In this document: positions 11,766 through 20,649 of the stretch, piece by piece
How positions within the stretch are numbered: position 1 is the first letter of the stretch
Layout: every line of letters begins with the position of its first letter
Origin: an uncultured bacterium
GTDB taxonomy: Bacteria; Acidobacteriota; Aminicenantia; Aminicenantales; CALLJL01
Reading direction: 5' to 3'
DNA: 64,000 bases
Assembly (NCBI GenBank): GCA_938092135.1
Contig: CALLJL010000008.1
Coordinates: forward strand, 1-64,000
Made by a program: the position numbers and the translations under genes
The notes under the pieces: model-generated
Database searches by the model: none
What the model was told of the DNA's origin: nothing
What the model saw: the letters and a program-made list of their open reading frames with translations, nothing else

Positions 11766-12395
11766 ATGGCTAAAATGCCTATTGCCACCTTTGGCTTCAA
11801 TTTTATTTTGCCCTCCCTTTCGCTTGCAATTGTCTCTCTTATTTTTAAAATATGGCCTCTCGCTCTCATTTTTATATTTCTAACAGCCTCTTTAATTTTC
11901 TTTTTTCGAGATCCAGAAAGAAAAATCACCTTCAGACCAGGCTGCCTTCTATCTCCGGCCGATGGCCAAATTATGGAAATTAAAAGAGAAAATTCAAGGC
12001 AGAAAGTCAGTATTTTTCTTTCCCTATTTGATGTTCATATTGTCCGCTCCCCCCTTGAGGGAATAATTACCGCTATTGAAAAAAGGACTGGTAAAAAATT
12101 TCCAGCTTTCAAGGAAGAGGCTTCAAGACACAACCGAGCATTGATTCTCACCATTAAAAACCAACAAGAGGAAGTAGAGCTCAAAATGATTGTAGGAGTT
12201 GCTGCCCGTCGTATCCGGTGTTTTGTCCAACCAGGAGATAAAGTTCCAGCTGGTTTCAAGCTTGGGCTTATGACCTTTGGCTCTCGGGTCGAAATTTTCT
12301 TCCCCAATGATTATTCTTTAAAAGTTACCGTTAACCAAAAAGTGAAAGGAGGATTAACAGTCCTGGCCGAAAAAGAACTAAGAAAAGAAAAATAA
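11766..12395 (+). CDS. psd: Phosphatidylserine decarboxylase (short, pyruvoyl-dependent type)
   Basis: Converts phosphatidylserine to phosphatidylethanolamine. The 209-residue protein has two N-terminal hydrophobic segments, LLSPADGQIMEI, LSLFDVHIVRSPLEG, and the C-terminal self-cleavage site FGSRVEIFFP, in which the Ser becomes the pyruvoyl group. This is the compact form of the family, about two thirds of the E. coli enzyme. pssA follows 15 bases downstream, so the pair makes the two steps from CDP-diacylglycerol to phosphatidylethanolamine. Confidence 0.92.
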   Translation: MAKMPIATFGFNFILPSLSLAIVSLIFKIWPLALIFIFLTASLIFFFRDPERKITFRPGCLLSPADGQIMEIKRENSRQKVSIFLSLFDVHIVRSPLEGIITAIEKRTGKKFPAFKEEASRHNRALILTIKNQQEEVELKMIVGVAARRIRCFVQPGDKVPAGFKLGLMTFGSRVEIFFPNDYSLKVTVNQKVKGGLTVLAEKELRKEK

Positions 12396-12410
12396 AAAGG
12401 AAAGATTAAA

Positions 12411-13172
12411 ATGAAAAAAAAGATAATCCAAAACCGGAGTGTTCTTGTCGCCCTTCCCTCAATTTTAACCCTCATTAACCTTTGTTTAGGTTTTTTTAGT
12501 CTCCAGGCTTCAGTTCATGGGTATTTTTTAACGGCTGCCTGGCTCATCATTCTTGCGGCCGTGGTTGATGGCTTTGATGGCGTTATAGCCCGGCTTGTTC
12601 GAACCGATTCATTATTTGGGGTCGAACTTGATTCCCTAGCCGACGCCGTTTCCTTCGCCACCAGCACCTCTCTCCTTTTTACCCTTTGGTCAACCAAAGA
12701 ATTGGGCAGAATATCGATAGTCCTTGGCTTTATTTTTCTTTCCGCTGGTATTTTAAGATTAGCCCGCTATAATGTGCTTCAGGCCAAACAGAAAAATCGT
12801 TCATTTTATCTGGGTTTGACTGTACCTTCTGCCTCTTTCTTTATGGCAGCCCTAATTATCGCTTTTTCTGAACCCCCTGCTCATTTTATGCCTAAATTCT
12901 TTTTAATCCTCGCTGTCCCGCTAATTTCTTACCTCATGGTTAGTCGAATTCACTATCCCAATTTCATCTATCTTATTTATCGGCATCGAGTCAATTTCCT
13001 CCTAATCCTTTCAATGGCTATTATTATCCTCAGTTTTTATCTTTATCCATCTTTGACTCTTCTAATTATTGCCTCAATTAATGTCTCTTCAGGGCCATTA
13101 CGAGAAGCCTGGCGGTTGACTCAAAAACTAATTCTGGCCAGAAATAAAAGCAATGAATTTCCCTGGTCTTGA
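12411..13172 (+). CDS. pssA: CDP-diacylglycerol--serine O-phosphatidyltransferase
   Basis: Integral membrane enzyme joining serine to CDP-diacylglycerol. The CDP-alcohol phosphotransferase signature is complete: D56-G57, A60-R61, G70, D74 and D78 (DGVIARLVRTDSLFGVELD, then SLAD). Several membrane segments follow. Its 253 residues fit the Bacillus-type family. AAAGGAAAGA precedes the ATG. It overlaps the next gene by 20 bases, pointing to one transcript for psd, pssA and the M23 peptidase. Confidence 0.93.
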   Translation: MKKKIIQNRSVLVALPSILTLINLCLGFFSLQASVHGYFLTAAWLIILAAVVDGFDGVIARLVRTDSLFGVELDSLADAVSFATSTSLLFTLWSTKELGRISIVLGFIFLSAGILRLARYNVLQAKQKNRSFYLGLTVPSASFFMAALIIAFSEPPAHFMPKFFLILAVPLISYLMVSRIHYPNFIYLIYRHRVNFLLILSMAIIILSFYLYPSLTLLIIASINVSSGPLREAWRLTQKLILARNKSNEFPWS

Positions 13173-14490
13173 ATCAGATAAAGGTCAGCTTAGAATTTTT
13201 GAAATTGAAAAGGATAAAGGGGTAAAGAAGAAGTTCTTTATCATTATAGCCGCGATAGTTCTTTTGGCTATCTTGGCTGGCCTGACTGTTTTTTCCAGCT
13301 TTTTAGCTAAATCTCATCTAAGTAACCAAACTTTCATCAATCAACCAATTTCTTTCCCCGAGCCATCTGAAAACAAAGAACGACAGGAGTTTAAAGAGCT
13401 TAGCTTGATAATTCCGCCTGGCAAAAGTTTAGCCGAATTGCTTTCTTCCTTTTTACCTTATCGACTGATTCATGAGCTTATCAGGGCCTCTTTGCCTATC
13501 TACAATCTAAACCGAATAAAAGCTGGACACAACTTAGTCATTAAAACTCTTGCCAGCGGCGAATTTCATTCCCTTGCTTATGAGATTGATAGCAGCCAAT
13601 ATTTGGAGATAAGAAGAGAGAATAAAACCTATTTGGCCTCCCTGCAAAGCTTACCCGTTGAAAAAAGGCTTTGTTATCTCACCGGAGAAATTAAGGGAAG
13701 CCTCATTGAGGCTTTGAATCAACTGGGCGAAAAAGATTACCTTGCTCTTTCTCTGGCCGAAATCTTTGCTTGGAATATTGATTTCTATCTCGACCTCAGA
13801 GCCGGTGATTCCTTCTCCCTTATCTTTGAAAAAAATTTCCGGAGCAACGAATTTATTGGCTACGGTGATATCTTGGCGGCTCAAATAATCAATCAAGGAA
13901 AGAAATACCAGGCCTTTCGTTTCCTTAATCCCCGTACGGGTAAAGTTGATTATTTTGATGCTGAAGGAAAATCCTTGAAAAAGGATTTCCTTCGATCCCC
14001 GATCAGATATGCCCGCATAACCTCGCGATATAGTTATCGAAGACTCCATCCCATCCACAAAATTTATCGGCCCCATTATGGAATCGATTATGCCGCTCCC
14101 TTAGGAACTCCTGTTCAGGCCACAGCTGATGGGGTGGTGACTTTTGTCGGCTTTAATGGTTCCTCGGGCCGGATGATTCGCCTCCGCCATAAAAATGGCT
14201 ATGAGACCCTTTATCTTCACCTGGGGAATTTCGCGCCTGAAATAAGGCTGGGTCTTCAAGTTAAGGCCGGAGATGTTATTGGTTATGTAGGTTCCTCAGG
14301 TGAATCAACAGGGCCTCATCTTGATTATCGAATCATTTATCATGGTCGCTATATAAATCCTCTCGCCTGGCGATTTGAACCTGCGGCTTCTCTTCCATCA
14401 GAGTATCTGGAAACTTTTAAAAACAGTATAAAAATTTATGAATATTTATTATCAACTCCCCTTCACTTAGCTAATCTTATAATATTTTAA
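13153..14490 (+). CDS. Membrane-anchored M23 (LytM-type) peptidoglycan endopeptidase
   Basis: A single membrane segment (about residues 26-50, FFIIIAAIVLLAILAGLTVF) is followed by a periplasmic region with an OapA/LysM-like part (LIIPPGKSLAELLSSFLP to IKAGHNLVIKTL). The C-terminal M23 domain has HYGIDYAAPLGTPV, LYLHLG and GPHLDYRI, giving the zinc ligands His, Asp and His and the catalytic His. These residues argue for an active enzyme rather than a LytM activator. It may cut cross-links during growth; specificity is not visible. The start lies inside pssA. Confidence 0.9.
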   Translation: MNFPGLESDKGQLRIFEIEKDKGVKKKFFIIIAAIVLLAILAGLTVFSSFLAKSHLSNQTFINQPISFPEPSENKERQEFKELSLIIPPGKSLAELLSSFLPYRLIHELIRASLPIYNLNRIKAGHNLVIKTLASGEFHSLAYEIDSSQYLEIRRENKTYLASLQSLPVEKRLCYLTGEIKGSLIEALNQLGEKDYLALSLAEIFAWNIDFYLDLRAGDSFSLIFEKNFRSNEFIGYGDILAAQIINQGKKYQAFRFLNPRTGKVDYFDAEGKSLKKDFLRSPIRYARITSRYSYRRLHPIHKIYRPHYGIDYAAPLGTPVQATADGVVTFVGFNGSSGRMIRLRHKNGYETLYLHLGNFAPEIRLGLQVKAGDVIGYVGSSGESTGPHLDYRIIYHGRYINPLAWRFEPAASLPSEYLETFKNSIKIYEYLLSTPLHLANLIIF

Positions 14491-14509
14491 AAAATGCTTT
14501 TTGTCCTCT

Positions 14510-16456
14510 TTATTTCTTTTCTCCTGATCTTCCGCCTCCACTTTCTCTTCCAGGGGAGCTTGCGCCAGTTCTATCGGCCCCGCCAGTAAAAGTTGGCGAT
14601 GGACCTAAGCCGCCGGAGGATGAAGACATATTGGGAGAAAAGGGGTTACTTATCATTGTAAAGCCACCCATAGGCGAAGGAACCATTATTCGGCGGAAAG
14701 CTAAATCTCTTGAGCCGTAACCAAGCTGGGGACAACGAACTTCATTTTTCTGGCTGTCGTAAATGATGTCATAACCCAATCGATAGGCAATTCTAACATC
14801 AGGATTCCAGTCCACAGTTTTAATTCTTTCCGGTAAAACCTTGCTTTCGCTTGTAAGCGTGATTCTCTCTAAATTTTCCTTCTTACCAGGAAGGGAGGCC
14901 ACTGGTTCTGTCACTTCTTTTATTGTTATAATAGCTGGCCTTTCTATTGTCCGAGAAGATTTTATTATCTCTTGAGGAAAGGTCGGGCGTTCAGCCAAAG
15001 CTGAAGGCGATAAATTAATTTGGCCTCTTTCGATGGCTTCATTAAACCTCAGGAGTTTCTCTCGGGGAAAATCAGGCTTGAAATCTTCTTTCGAAAGCAT
15101 AACAAAGCTGGTAATCGAGCGTCGCAAGGACTCAACCGCTTCCGGATCTCCTCTTTTAAGGGAATTCAAAACGATATCGGTTATTTTTTTGACTTCTCTC
15201 GGAGGCGAAATTTTTTCACTTGAAGAGGCCTTCTTGAGCTGGTCCTTGCGGATTTTATTGAGAACAGGATTAATTTCTATTTCGGGAATTTGACTACGAG
15301 CAAAACGGTAATAATACTCGGCTAAGGCTTGGTTATATCCAAGAGGACTGTAGTAGGTAGCAAAATACCAATCATAAAGCGTCCAGGGTCTCCAGGCATA
15401 ATAGCCATAAAAGAAATGCCAGACAGCCCAGGCAGGGGCAAAGACACTCCCTGGAATCCATATCCAGCCCTTGTTTTTGTCCCACATCCAGAAACCGAGA
15501 TGATAGGGAACCCAGCCCCAGGGTTCTTCAGGAATCCAGAAAAGACTGCCGCCAATATTCATCCAGCGTCCATAAATATAGGGCATCCATGAGCCCCAAG
15601 GATAATAATCATTGAAGAAGGGTCGCCAAACGTACCCGTAAAGGTCATGCCAAATCCATTCTCCATAGAGGGAGCCGTATCTTTGAGCAAAATAGTAAAC
15701 AGCTTGAGGGAGATTGCTTAAGGGCTTGGGCAGAACGCTCCCCTCATGATAAAAAGCAAAATTAGCGTTGATTTCTTCATTCCAGGATAAGAATTCATCG
15801 CCTTGGTTATAGGGCTCAGCTTGAACTTCTCCTAAGGGAGCTGAGATTATCGCCCGCCAGCCTTTTTCAAGCTTCATTTGAGCTGGATCCTTTTTATTGG
15901 GATTGGGCGGAACCATTAACCAGACTCGACCATTCATAACGACAACTTCACTCGATCCATCTTCCATTGCTTTGATAATTGAAACACTGTTATGGTCAAG
16001 CTTAACAGCTGATTTGTTAGTCAAAACCTGAAAGAGTTCGGAGGAATCGTATTCTTTATACATGACATAGATAGCCCCTTTAGAAAGAACTATGTTGGAG
16101 ACTTTTTTATTTGAGCTTAAGGTCGGGGCCAGAACTGTTTGCAAAAAGAGCTCTGAATGACGATCAAGGCGAAGGAGCGTCCCATTGTCGAACTGGAGCT
16201 CCAGACGACCATCGTGGGAAAAAACCGTGTCTCCCGGCATAAGGGGAAAATTGAGCACAGCCTCAGTGAATTCCTCGCTTCCCCAGTGTTTGATTACTGA
16301 TGGTTCTCCCTGATTTTTAGGTTCGAGATAAGTAATATGGCCAAAATAAATATCACCTTCATATCCGATTACCCTATAATTCTTTTGAGCGGCTAAAAGA
16401 CAAATCGAAAAAACAGGCAAAATCAAAAATATTAATAAATAAATTTTCTTTCTCAT
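14510..16456 (-). CDS. FecR-domain protein with Trp/Tyr-rich repeats and Gly/Ser-rich tail
   Basis: A signal peptide (MRKKIYLLIFLILPVFSICLL) leads into a FecR-like beta domain (GDTVFSHDGRLELQFDNGTL, LSKGAIYVMYKE). The middle, about residues 255-375, repeats aromatic strings such as YGEWIWHDLYGYVWRP, GSWMPYIYGRW, GWVPYHLGFW and GWIWIPGSVFAPAW, like the DUF6600-type region of FecR proteins in Acidobacteria-like genomes. A charged section and a Gly/Ser-rich disordered tail follow. No sigma/anti-sigma pair is adjacent, so a classic FecR signalling role is unlikely; an envelope or matrix role is a guess. Confidence 0.8.
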   Translation of the reverse strand: MRKKIYLLIFLILPVFSICLLAAQKNYRVIGYEGDIYFGHITYLEPKNQGEPSVIKHWGSEEFTEAVLNFPLMPGDTVFSHDGRLELQFDNGTLLRLDRHSELFLQTVLAPTLSSNKKVSNIVLSKGAIYVMYKEYDSSELFQVLTNKSAVKLDHNSVSIIKAMEDGSSEVVVMNGRVWLMVPPNPNKKDPAQMKLEKGWRAIISAPLGEVQAEPYNQGDEFLSWNEEINANFAFYHEGSVLPKPLSNLPQAVYYFAQRYGSLYGEWIWHDLYGYVWRPFFNDYYPWGSWMPYIYGRWMNIGGSLFWIPEEPWGWVPYHLGFWMWDKNKGWIWIPGSVFAPAWAVWHFFYGYYAWRPWTLYDWYFATYYSPLGYNQALAEYYYRFARSQIPEIEINPVLNKIRKDQLKKASSSEKISPPREVKKITDIVLNSLKRGDPEAVESLRRSITSFVMLSKEDFKPDFPREKLLRFNEAIERGQINLSPSALAERPTFPQEIIKSSRTIERPAIITIKEVTEPVASLPGKKENLERITLTSESKVLPERIKTVDWNPDVRIAYRLGYDIIYDSQKNEVRCPQLGYGSRDLAFRRIMVPSPMGGFTMISNPFSPNMSSSSGGLGPSPTFTGGADRTGASSPGRESGGGRSGEKK

Positions 16457-16650
16457 ATTTTCCTCCCCTTAAATTGAATGCAACTTTTGTTCCAATTTTC
16501 TTCTTTATAACCTAATAATAGCTTCTAACAATAATTATTGTCTCTCTTTTCCAATTTTATCTTCCAGTTTTTGCTAATTCCATTTTATAAAAATAACCAT
16601 TCCTTATTCAAGTCAACAATTTCTTGGCAAAAAAAATTAATTTCCAAAGT

Positions 16651-16676
16651 CATATGTCCTTATTAAAGGACATATG
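16651..16676 (+). terminator. Perfect inverted repeat followed by T6 (terminator-like or operator)
   Basis: CATATGTCCTT (16651-16661), loop ATTA, AAGGACATATG (16666-16676), then A and six Ts on the plus strand. The stem is perfect but only moderately GC. No plus-strand gene ends upstream, so a plain terminator role is odd; a binding site for a dimeric regulator between the two divergent genes is equally possible. Confidence 0.5.
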
Positions 16677-16741
16677 ATTTTTTGGCCATAAGCCAGTTTT
16701 TAAGTTCATAATAGAAAGAACAGCAAACAAAAATTAAAAGG

Positions 16742-16775
16742 TTGACAGATTTCCGGATTTGAATTTAACTATAAT
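16742..16775 (+). promoter_or_regulatory. Candidate promoter elements upstream of fbp
   Basis: A perfect TTGACA (16742-16747) lies upstream of a perfect TATAAT (16770-16775), but 22 bases separate them, longer than the normal 16-18. TTAACT at 17 bases is a poorer alternative -10. The arrangement could need an activator or may be fortuitous. Confidence 0.35.
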
Positions 16776-16813
16776 ATAAAATTGATTTAAATTTAGCGAA
16801 AAAAGGAGGATAA

Positions 16814-17914
16814 ATGAAAATAACCTTGAGTGTTTTAAAAGCCGACATTGGGAGTATCGGCGGTCATATCAGGCCAAGTCAGGCTTTACTCGATGAGGTT
16901 AAAAATTTTGTCCGAGAAAATGGACGAAATTTATTGATTGATTTCTATATAAGTTTTACTGGTGACGATATTGCCATTCTTTGTACTCATGAAAAGGGTG
17001 TTCTTAACCCTGAAATCCACAAATTAGCCTGGGAAGCTTTTTTGGCTGGAACAGCTGTGGCCAAAAAGCAGGGGCTTTATGGAGCTGGCCAAGATTTATT
17101 AAAAGATTCTTTCAGCGGCAATATTAAAGGTATGGGACCAGCGGTAGCGGAAATGGAAATAAATGAAAGGCCAAGTGAGCCCTTCATTTTCTTCGCTGCT
17201 GATAAAACCGACCCTGGCGCCTACAACCTTCCCCTTTATTTAGCTTTTGCTGATCCCATGTACAGCTCAGGGCTGCTTCTTAGTCCGAGGATAAGCCAAG
17301 GTTTCACCTTTAGGATAATTGATGTGAGCCATACTGAAAAAGATAAAATCATTGATCTTAACGCCCCTGAAGATCTCTATGATATCGCTACCCTTTTAAG
17401 AGATACGGAAAAATACTGTATTGAAAGCATTTTCGCTCGCAGTAGCGGTGAGCAAGCTGTGGCTGTTTCCACTACTCGTCTTCATAATATTGCGGGCAAA
17501 TATACCGGAAAGGATGATCCTGTGGCTTTAGTTCGTGTCCAGGGAGATTTTCCAGCGACAGGCGAGGTTCTTGCCCCCTATGAAATTGGTCCCTTTGTTG
17601 CTGGTTTCATGCGGGGAAGCCACCATGGCCCCCTGATGCCCTGTCGTTTAAATACCACCATCAGTTATTTTGATGGACCGCCTGTAGTTACCGGAGCTGC
17701 CTTTTGCTTAAAGGAAGGAAAGCTTACTGAACCCGTGGATGTTTTTGATCATCCCTACTGGGAACACGTTCGGGCCAAGATTGCTGAGAAAGCCTCGACG
17801 ATAAGACGGCAAGGCTTTTTTGGTCCAGCCATGCTCCCCTGGAGCGAACTCGAATATGGTGGTGTTGTTGAGAGAATCAATAATCTGGAAAAAAGATTTC
17901 GTTTCAGGGAATGA
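16814..17914 (+). CDS. fbp: Bifunctional fructose-1,6-bisphosphate aldolase/phosphatase
   Basis: This archaeal-type enzyme condenses triose phosphates and dephosphorylates the product, giving fructose 6-phosphate and making gluconeogenesis one-way. The 366-residue sequence shows the characteristic start [26 protein letters not shown] with metal-binding Asp residues, [35 protein letters not shown] with the Schiff-base lysine region, and SHHGPLMPC. The family is typical of archaea and deep-branching, often thermophilic or autotrophic, bacteria. GGAGG precedes the ATG, and the end overlaps the Nudix gene by four bases. Confidence 0.95.
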   Translation: MKITLSVLKADIGSIGGHIRPSQALLDEVKNFVRENGRNLLIDFYISFTGDDIAILCTHEKGVLNPEIHKLAWEAFLAGTAVAKKQGLYGAGQDLLKDSFSGNIKGMGPAVAEMEINERPSEPFIFFAADKTDPGAYNLPLYLAFADPMYSSGLLLSPRISQGFTFRIIDVSHTEKDKIIDLNAPEDLYDIATLLRDTEKYCIESIFARSSGEQAVAVSTTRLHNIAGKYTGKDDPVALVRVQGDFPATGEVLAPYEIGPFVAGFMRGSHHGPLMPCRLNTTISYFDGPPVVTGAAFCLKEGKLTEPVDVFDHPYWEHVRAKIAEKASTIRRQGFFGPAMLPWSELEYGGVVERINNLEKRFRFRE

Positions 17915-18414
17915 AAAGTTCTTTTTCAGACTCAAAATTTATTGCCTTCGGCCGCCACCTCAGCCAATTAATTAATTTTTTCATTAAGGCCATCCTTAAA
18001 CGACGCAACCCGTTCCCAACTGTTGATTTAATAATTGAAATAAGAAGAAGTGATGGCCGGGAGGGAATAATTTTGATTGAAAGAAAGAATCCGCCCTATG
18101 GGTGGGCTTTACCTGGTGGTTTTGTGGAATATGGAGAATCCCTCGAAGAGGCTGCTCGAAGGGAAGCTAAGGAAGAGACCTCCTTAGAGGTTGAACTTAT
18201 CCGACAGTTTCACACCTATTCAGCTCCGGACAGAGATCCCCGTTTTCACACCATTTCCACAGTTTTTATTGCCAAGGCCAGTGGTCAGCCAAGGGCTAAA
18301 GATGATGCCCGAGCTATCGGCATCTTTACCCCTGAGGAAATAACTTTTCCTCTGGCCTTTGATCATGGCAAAATCCTTGAAGATTATTTTAGGGAAAAAG
18401 GGCAAATTAAATGA
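17911..18414 (+). CDS. Nudix hydrolase
   Basis: The 167-residue protein has [16 protein letters not shown] followed by the rest of the Nudix box ([20 protein letters not shown]), matching Gx5Ex7REUxEE with the usual Gly near the end replaced by Ser. Members hydrolyse nucleoside diphosphates linked to another group; the '[10 protein letters not shown]' style resembles ADP-ribose pyrophosphatases, but the substrate cannot be fixed. ATGA overlaps with both neighbours suggest translational coupling in an fbp-nudix-DUF2007 operon. Confidence 0.9.
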   Translation: MKSSFSDSKFIAFGRHLSQLINFFIKAILKRRNPFPTVDLIIEIRRSDGREGIILIERKNPPYGWALPGGFVEYGESLEEAARREAKEETSLEVELIRQFHTYSAPDRDPRFHTISTVFIAKASGQPRAKDDARAIGIFTPEEITFPLAFDHGKILEDYFREKGQIK

Positions 18415-18647
18415 CCAAATTCTCGTCTGAATCCAAGTTGAAAGAAGTAAGAAGGGTCTGGGGCCCAGCGGAAGCTGAGGTGGTCAAAAGCTTTTTAGCC
18501 AATTATGGTCTTCACTGTGTTTTTCTCGGTCAGGCCAACCCCACTTCCTATCCGATAGCCACTGATGGGCTGGGCGAAATAAGAATTATGGTGGCTGAAG
18601 AAGATTATGAACTGGCCATAAAATTGCTTAAAGATATACCTGAATAA
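18411..18647 (+). CDS. DUF2007-type small protein
   Basis: A 78-residue protein with the layout of DUF2007 (putative signal-transducing) proteins: a short strand ([20 protein letters not shown]), a central LHCVFLG, and a C-terminal [19 protein letters not shown]. The fold is ferredoxin-like and related to PII-like small domains; the function is unknown. It overlaps the Nudix gene by four bases (ATGA). Confidence 0.75.
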   Translation: MTKFSSESKLKEVRRVWGPAEAEVVKSFLANYGLHCVFLGQANPTSYPIATDGLGEIRIMVAEEDYELAIKLLKDIPE

Positions 18648-18978
18648 AATAGGTTAGTCTTTTTCTGAAATTTTTTCTATTTCCCTTTCTTTTTGAATCA
18701 TAAAGATGAATAAATCCTTATTAAGTGCTGAAAAAAGGATTTCCCTCGTCCTCAACGGTAATGGCTTTTCTATATGCCCATCTTTAATTATAAGTACCGT
18801 TTAATTAATAAAATAGAGCTAAAAGGGTAGAAAAATTTAATTTTCTTTAGCTTTTCTTTGTTTTTTTAGATTTTCTACCAGCCTTCATCCAGAAAAATTT
18901 AAAAAAAAACTAAATTTCTCTTGACATTTCCTTATTACAATTTTATAAATAAAGCAAATTGGGAAAAATTGGGAAAAA
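18648..18978. other. Intergenic region before the dcw operon
   Basis: About 330 AT-rich bases. Its right end holds the mraZ promoter and operator, listed separately. GGTAGAAAA (about 18825) and TTTTCTACC (about 18873) could pair across a loop of some 35 bases, a weak terminator candidate for the fbp operon. Confidence 0.45.
18921..18949 (+). promoter_or_regulatory. Predicted strong sigma-70 promoter of the dcw operon
   Basis: A perfect TTGACA (18921-18926), exactly 17 bases, then TATAAA (18944-18949). The expected transcription start, around 18956, lies a few bases before the MraZ boxes, leaving a leader of only about 20 bases. Confidence 0.8.
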
Positions 18979-18984
18979 ATGGGA
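18960..18984 (+). promoter_or_regulatory. MraZ operator: three TGGGA boxes at 10-bp spacing
   Basis: TGGGA occurs at 18960, 18970 and 18980, each separated by five A/T-rich bases. MraZ is known to bind direct TGGGN repeats with five-base spacers in its own promoter. Here the third box overlaps the mraZ start codon (ATG at 18979-18981), so bound MraZ would cover both the transcription start and the initiation region. Confidence 0.85.
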
Positions 18985-19446
18985 AATTTATTAATCGGCA
19001 GCGCCCCTGCTCGAATCGACAATGCTGGCAGAATTAAAATTCCTGAAAAATTTCGCAGTCTAATTGAAAAAGAATATGGCTCAGAGGTTTTTATCACTTC
19101 CCTGACTGATGAAGCCCTACAGCTCTATCCTCTTCCTGTTTGGGAAAAAATTTCCGGGATGTCCATCAATGGCTTTCTTCATCTTAGACCTGAGGTTCGC
19201 CATTTTCTCATTCGGGTCAATCGCAAAGGAACGCGCTGCCAGATTGATAGTAAAGGCCGGGTCCTCATAAGCCAGCATCTGCGACAGCTGGCCCAATTAA
19301 AGGATGAAGTTGAGGTCATCGGTCTCAATGATCATCTTGAAATTTGGAACAGGGAGCGGCTGGATGAAATTATCGAAAAAAGACCTCTTACGGATGCTGA
19401 TTTTAAAATTCTGGCCGAGCTTCTGCCTCGGGGAAAAATCGAATGA
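18979..19446 (+). CDS. mraZ: Transcriptional regulator MraZ
   Basis: AbrB-like double-repeat DNA-binding protein that represses its own division/cell-wall operon. Two SpoVT/AbrB repeats are visible: ARIDNAGRIKIPEKFR near the start and CQIDSKGRVLISQHLR near residue 90. At 155 residues it is close to family length. The ATG has only a weak ribosome site because the area before it is occupied by the operator boxes. It overlaps rsmH by four bases (ATGA). Confidence 0.95.
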   Translation: MGNLLIGSAPARIDNAGRIKIPEKFRSLIEKEYGSEVFITSLTDEALQLYPLPVWEKISGMSINGFLHLRPEVRHFLIRVNRKGTRCQIDSKGRVLISQHLRQLAQLKDEVEVIGLNDHLEIWNRERLDEIIEKRPLTDADFKILAELLPRGKIE

Positions 19447-20342
19447 AAACTCAGGGTTATCATCTGCCCGTTCTCCTCGAGGAAGCTCTAAGCTACCTCG
19501 ATATCCAGCGTCCGGGTATCTATATTGACGCCACCGTCGGCCTTGGCGGTCACTCTTTTGAGATCCTCCGTCGCAATCCTCAAGCCCAGGTTATTGGGAT
19601 TGATCTTGATGAGACCTCTTTGCTTGCGGCCAAAGAAAGACTTAAAGAATTCGGACCAAGAGTTAAACTCATTCAAACTGATTTTCGCTTTTTACCTGAT
19701 CTGGATATTGATTTCTCTAATGTCCGCGGCCTTCTTCTCGATTTAGGTCTTTCCTCTTTTCAGCTCGATAACCCCGATCGCGGTTTCAGCTTCAATCTTG
19801 AAGGCCCTCTAGATATGCGATTTGATCACCGCATCAAAATTACGGCCGCGAAGATTCTCCAAAAATATCCCGAGAATCATTTAGCTGCTATTTTTGCTAA
19901 GTATGGCGAACTCAAACAGGCTCGACAACTTGCCCGGGAGATAGTTTCGCGACGGAAAAATCAGCCCTTTAAAACCACAACCCAATTGCGACGGCTGGTC
20001 GAGGAAGTTTGCCGTTGGCGGCCTCAACCGGGAAAAATTCATCCAGCCGCCAAAGTTTTTCAGGCTCTCCGTATTGAGGTCAACAACGAACTTAAGGACC
20101 TTGACAAATTTCTTGAAAAGATGGCTTCGCTTCTCCCAAAAGGAGCCCGGATTGTTGTTATTTCCTTTCATTCTCTTGAAGACAGAATAATTAAACATAC
20201 GATGGCCAAACTTGCTCGGATCGATCAAAAAAGGGCAAAAGTACAAATTTTAACAAGAAAACCGGTGACACCAGGAGAAGAGGAAATCAAGCGTAATCCA
20301 AGATCACATTCAGCTAAATTAAGAGCGGCTGAAATTATCTAA
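19443..20342 (+). CDS. rsmH: 16S rRNA (cytosine-1402-N4)-methyltransferase
   Basis: SAM-dependent enzyme modifying the ribosomal P-site region, also called MraW. It has the family start YHLPVLLEEALSYL, the SAM motif YIDATVGLGGHSF, DLGLSSFQLDNPDRGFSF, and the C-terminal RIVVISFHSLEDRIIKH. The 299 residues match the family. It overlaps mraZ by four bases and is followed one base later by ftsL. Confidence 0.97.
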   Translation: MKTQGYHLPVLLEEALSYLDIQRPGIYIDATVGLGGHSFEILRRNPQAQVIGIDLDETSLLAAKERLKEFGPRVKLIQTDFRFLPDLDIDFSNVRGLLLDLGLSSFQLDNPDRGFSFNLEGPLDMRFDHRIKITAAKILQKYPENHLAAIFAKYGELKQARQLAREIVSRRKNQPFKTTTQLRRLVEEVCRWRPQPGKIHPAAKVFQALRIEVNNELKDLDKFLEKMASLLPKGARIVVISFHSLEDRIIKHTMAKLARIDQKRAKVQILTRKPVTPGEEEIKRNPRSHSAKLRAAEII

Positions 20343-20343
20343 T

Positions 20344-20649
20344 ATGGTTAAAAGAAAACTTCCTAAAATTGAAATTTTCTTAATCGTTTTTATCCTTTTC
20401 ATAGCTCTTCTATTTTTGACCTTTTATATCTGGTATCAGGCTGAATTAATCAGAATTGGATTAGAAAACCAAAGAATCCAGGAACAAATCAATCAGCTCG
20501 AAGAAGATATTAAAAGGCTTGAAGTCCTTCGTTCGTCGCTTCTTTCGCCCGAGAGAGTTGAAAAGATCGCTCGAGAATATCTCAATTTAACCGAGCCAGA
20601 TCCAGGTCAAATAATTTATGAAGAACTCTTTACCGGGTTTAAAAAATGA
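20344..20649 (+). CDS. ftsL: Cell-division protein FtsL
   Basis: Small bitopic division protein, assigned by position between rsmH and ftsI and by architecture: a short basic start, one membrane segment (IEIFLIVFILFIALLFLTFYI) and a coiled coil (ENQRIQEQINQLEEDIKRLEVL) ending in the SPERVEKIAREYLNL motif. FtsL works with FtsB and FtsQ to activate FtsW/FtsI at the septum. The 101 residues are normal. It overlaps ftsI by four bases. Confidence 0.85.
   Translation: MVKRKLPKIEIFLIVFILFIALLFLTFYIWYQAELIRIGLENQRIQEQINQLEEDIKRLEVLRSSLLSPERVEKIAREYLNLTEPDPGQIIYEELFTGFKK

Larger units (their letters stand above)
16457..16813. other. Divergent intergenic region with palindrome
   Basis: About 360 AT-rich bases between the FecR-type gene and fbp. 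It holds a perfect inverted repeat and a candidate fbp promoter, both listed separately. Nothing else was recognised. Confidence 0.6.

Noticed and set aside
15033-15293. Plus-strand open frames inside the FecR-type gene
   Set aside because: They run antisense to the clear minus-strand coding sequence with signal peptide and FecR motifs.
18725-18752. AATCCTT ... AAGGATT inverted repeat after the DUF2007 gene
   Set aside because: The stem is only seven AT-rich pairs with a long loop and no clean T run, so it is not supported as a terminator.
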